Of a DNA stretch of 64,000 bases, positions 1 through 64,000 are shown one piece after another. The position numbers were made by a program, and so were the translations under genes. The notes beneath the pieces were generated by a model. It worked only from the letters and a program-made list of their open reading frames with translations, was not told where the DNA came from and ran no database searches. The stretch lies in NCBI GenBank assembly GCA_005408345.1, contig SEMN01000032.1, positions 164,001-228,000 of the forward strand, written 5' to 3'. This stretch comes from Macquaria australasica. Lineage: Eukaryota > Chordata > Actinopteri > Centrarchiformes > Percichthyidae. How positions within the stretch are numbered: position 1 is the stretch's first letter; each line of letters starts with the position of its first letter.

Positions 1-1107
1 GGTCACGTTCCCTCCTACATTCTCCATGGCTTCCATGGATCTTTACCATAGCTGGGCTGTGCAGACAAGAGGGTCGTGGTAAAGACTGATTCAATATTGT
101 CAGCTGTCCATGTCTGCATTCCTATGTTACGTAACTTCCTTCAGTATGGGATACATGTTTATCAATCTCTGGTCACCCAAACTCTGGATATTAATATAAC
201 AGCTAATATACATGTGTGTATCTGTGTGCGTCTGTGCGTGTGCGTTACCTGTTTGTGTCTGTGAGAGTGCCGTGTGTGGGTGTGTACTGTTTAATGTTTG
301 AGTAAGTTTGTGAATGTCTGAGCCGATGTGTGTGTGGTGTGTGTGTGTGAGAGAGAGTCGGTGTTGTGCAGTACAGCTGGCTTCACCCATACGTGAGTTT
401 GTGTGTCTTGTGTTTCTCTGTTTGTGTCAAACTAATGTGCAGAGCAGACAGCAGAAAATATGATCAAAGCTTCATCCAACAGAGAACTGAATATAAATGC
501 CAAGCATGACTGCAGTTTAGTAACTTCCAATGCATGAGTGGATAAAGAATCATGCAACGGCTGTAAAATCTCTCTTGATGAATAGTTGAATCTTTCGAAA
601 GCTCTGTGCCCTAACCAGCAGTCCTGCATGGCAGTTGAGACACCTATTCGCTCAGTATGGATAAAATATACAAGTTCTATGCTGTTTGTGCTCTCATAAT
701 ACACCCTCCCACTCCTTGTCTAATTCAGTTTCTTTCCTTCTCTATTCGTGGCCTCCTGGAAATCACAGGCTTTGGTAAGCTTACTTTCTGTGTGCAACAG
801 ATGAATTCTTCATCCATTACAGAAACTTAAATAGTCTTGTTTTTGTTGTGATCTATTGATTTACTATTGTTTAGCTAATTTCTCTATCCAAATTATATTA
901 TGTATGTAATTCATTTCTACTCAGGGCTTTTCTTCCTTCTACAAAATATTATCACCCATTCACAAGCTGTTTAACTCTATATAGATGTGTGTTCTACATG
1001 CCGCTCTGTGTAAATCCATTGAAATACTGCATAAAACTGCAGTTAGGTAAAATGGGTCGGTGGATTTATCCCTTTTCATCATCTTTCGTTTCCTCTTCTT
1101 CTCTTAG
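1..1107 (+). other. Upstream intron (3' part)
   Basis: This is noncoding sequence before the first visible exon. Bases 205-360 are TG-rich and imperfect. The segment ends in a strong pyrimidine tract and TAG acceptor at 1105-1107. The family's preceding segment, which includes the calmodulin-binding stretch, is not recognisable here, so that exon must lie upstream of the window. Confidence 0.7.
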
Positions 1108-63627
<62,520 letters not shown>

Positions 63628-63659
63628 GTGAGCATTAGTGTGACTCAACGTGTGTGTGT

Positions 63660-63692
<33 letters not shown>

Positions 63693-64000
63693 GGGTGGGG
63701 TGGGGGGGTGGATCGTTTTCATTAAGGTTAACGTCTCCATTCATGTCTTGTTCTGTCAAAGAAATTGTACTACAAGACTGCTTAGTTATTGACAGACATG
63801 TACTCAAAATATAATTGACTCGAGCTCTTGCTGTGCACCATGCTTAGTAAGCACAGCAAGTTGCTAAACATTTGAGCTTGAACAAAAGACTCCCCTGCTC
63901 TTAACACCTTTTCAATAATCTAATAGGACGAGCAGGAGGGCGCTAGATCCTCCTTAAAGTTGCCTCATTGCTGCAGCCTAAAATATGGACCCAGTAACCA
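63628..64000 (+). other. Downstream intron (5' part)
   Basis: It begins with a (TG)n array and a G-rich block, then unique-looking sequence up to the window edge. Confidence 0.75.
63651..63711 (+). repeat. (TG)n array plus G-rich, G-quadruplex-capable block
   Basis: Interrupted TG dinucleotides (63651-63691) start 24 nt after the donor, followed by G runs of 4, 4, 7 and 2 separated by single T (63692-63711). The runs satisfy the usual intramolecular G-quadruplex pattern in the sense RNA if the run of 7 is split into two runs of three. Confidence 0.85.

Noticed and set aside
769..774. A 6-nt 'exon' GCTTTG between CACAG and GTAAGC
   Set aside because: Both splice motifs look good and it would keep frame, but 6-nt exons are extremely rare and the family has no clear matching insert. 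Chance is more likely.

Overview
The window is vertebrate, almost certainly teleost, nuclear DNA. One multi-exon gene on the + strand runs through it and leaves at both ends. Introns are AT-leaning and full of (CA/TG)n and (GA/CT)n microsatellites. They carry repeats of a style common in ray-finned fish: short hAT-like and TGTTCAGACTG-type inverted-repeat elements, a solo LTR, and the 'TTTATATA..CACCTTTCAAAC' family. I see no bacterial or viral genes, no CRISPR array, no tRNA or rRNA gene, and no second protein-coding gene.

The gene is a Munc13/UNC13 presynaptic priming factor, best assigned to unc13c (Munc13-3). Nineteen coding exons (1108-1179 to 63539-63627) join with consistent phases into 2390 nt, or 796 codons plus two bases. 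Window residues map to rat Munc13-1 by adding 521, which places known functional residues exactly. In order they encode the end of the linker before C1, the complete C1 domain (diacylglycerol/phorbol-ester binding), the C1-C2B linker, the complete C2B domain (Ca2+/phosphoinositide binding), and about two thirds of the MUN domain, including the Asn-Phe pair needed to open syntaxin-1. The promoter, calmodulin-binding region and start codon lie upstream; the rest of MUN and the C2C domain lie downstream.

Layout: 1-1107 upstream intron; 1108-6876 pre-C1, C1 and linker; 9972-14310 C2B and adjoining strands; 14804-19823 start of MUN; 27777-39398 middle MUN across large introns; 39399-52336 a 12.9-kb intron with nothing recognisable but simple repeats and one common fish repeat; 52337-59474 a denser cluster of MUN exons; 59475-63538 an intron with a strong candidate 27-nt in-frame microexon (60230-60256); 63539-63627 the last exon seen.

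The points most worth a second look are the candidate microexon after a weak donor, an eight-threonine codon run inside MUN, UG-repeat tracts placed at several splice sites of this gene (UNC13A, a paralogue, is a known TDP-43 splicing target), a perfect 26-bp palindrome, and three well-bounded mobile elements. I found no previously undescribed multi-gene system: the region is one known gene family in a fish genome.
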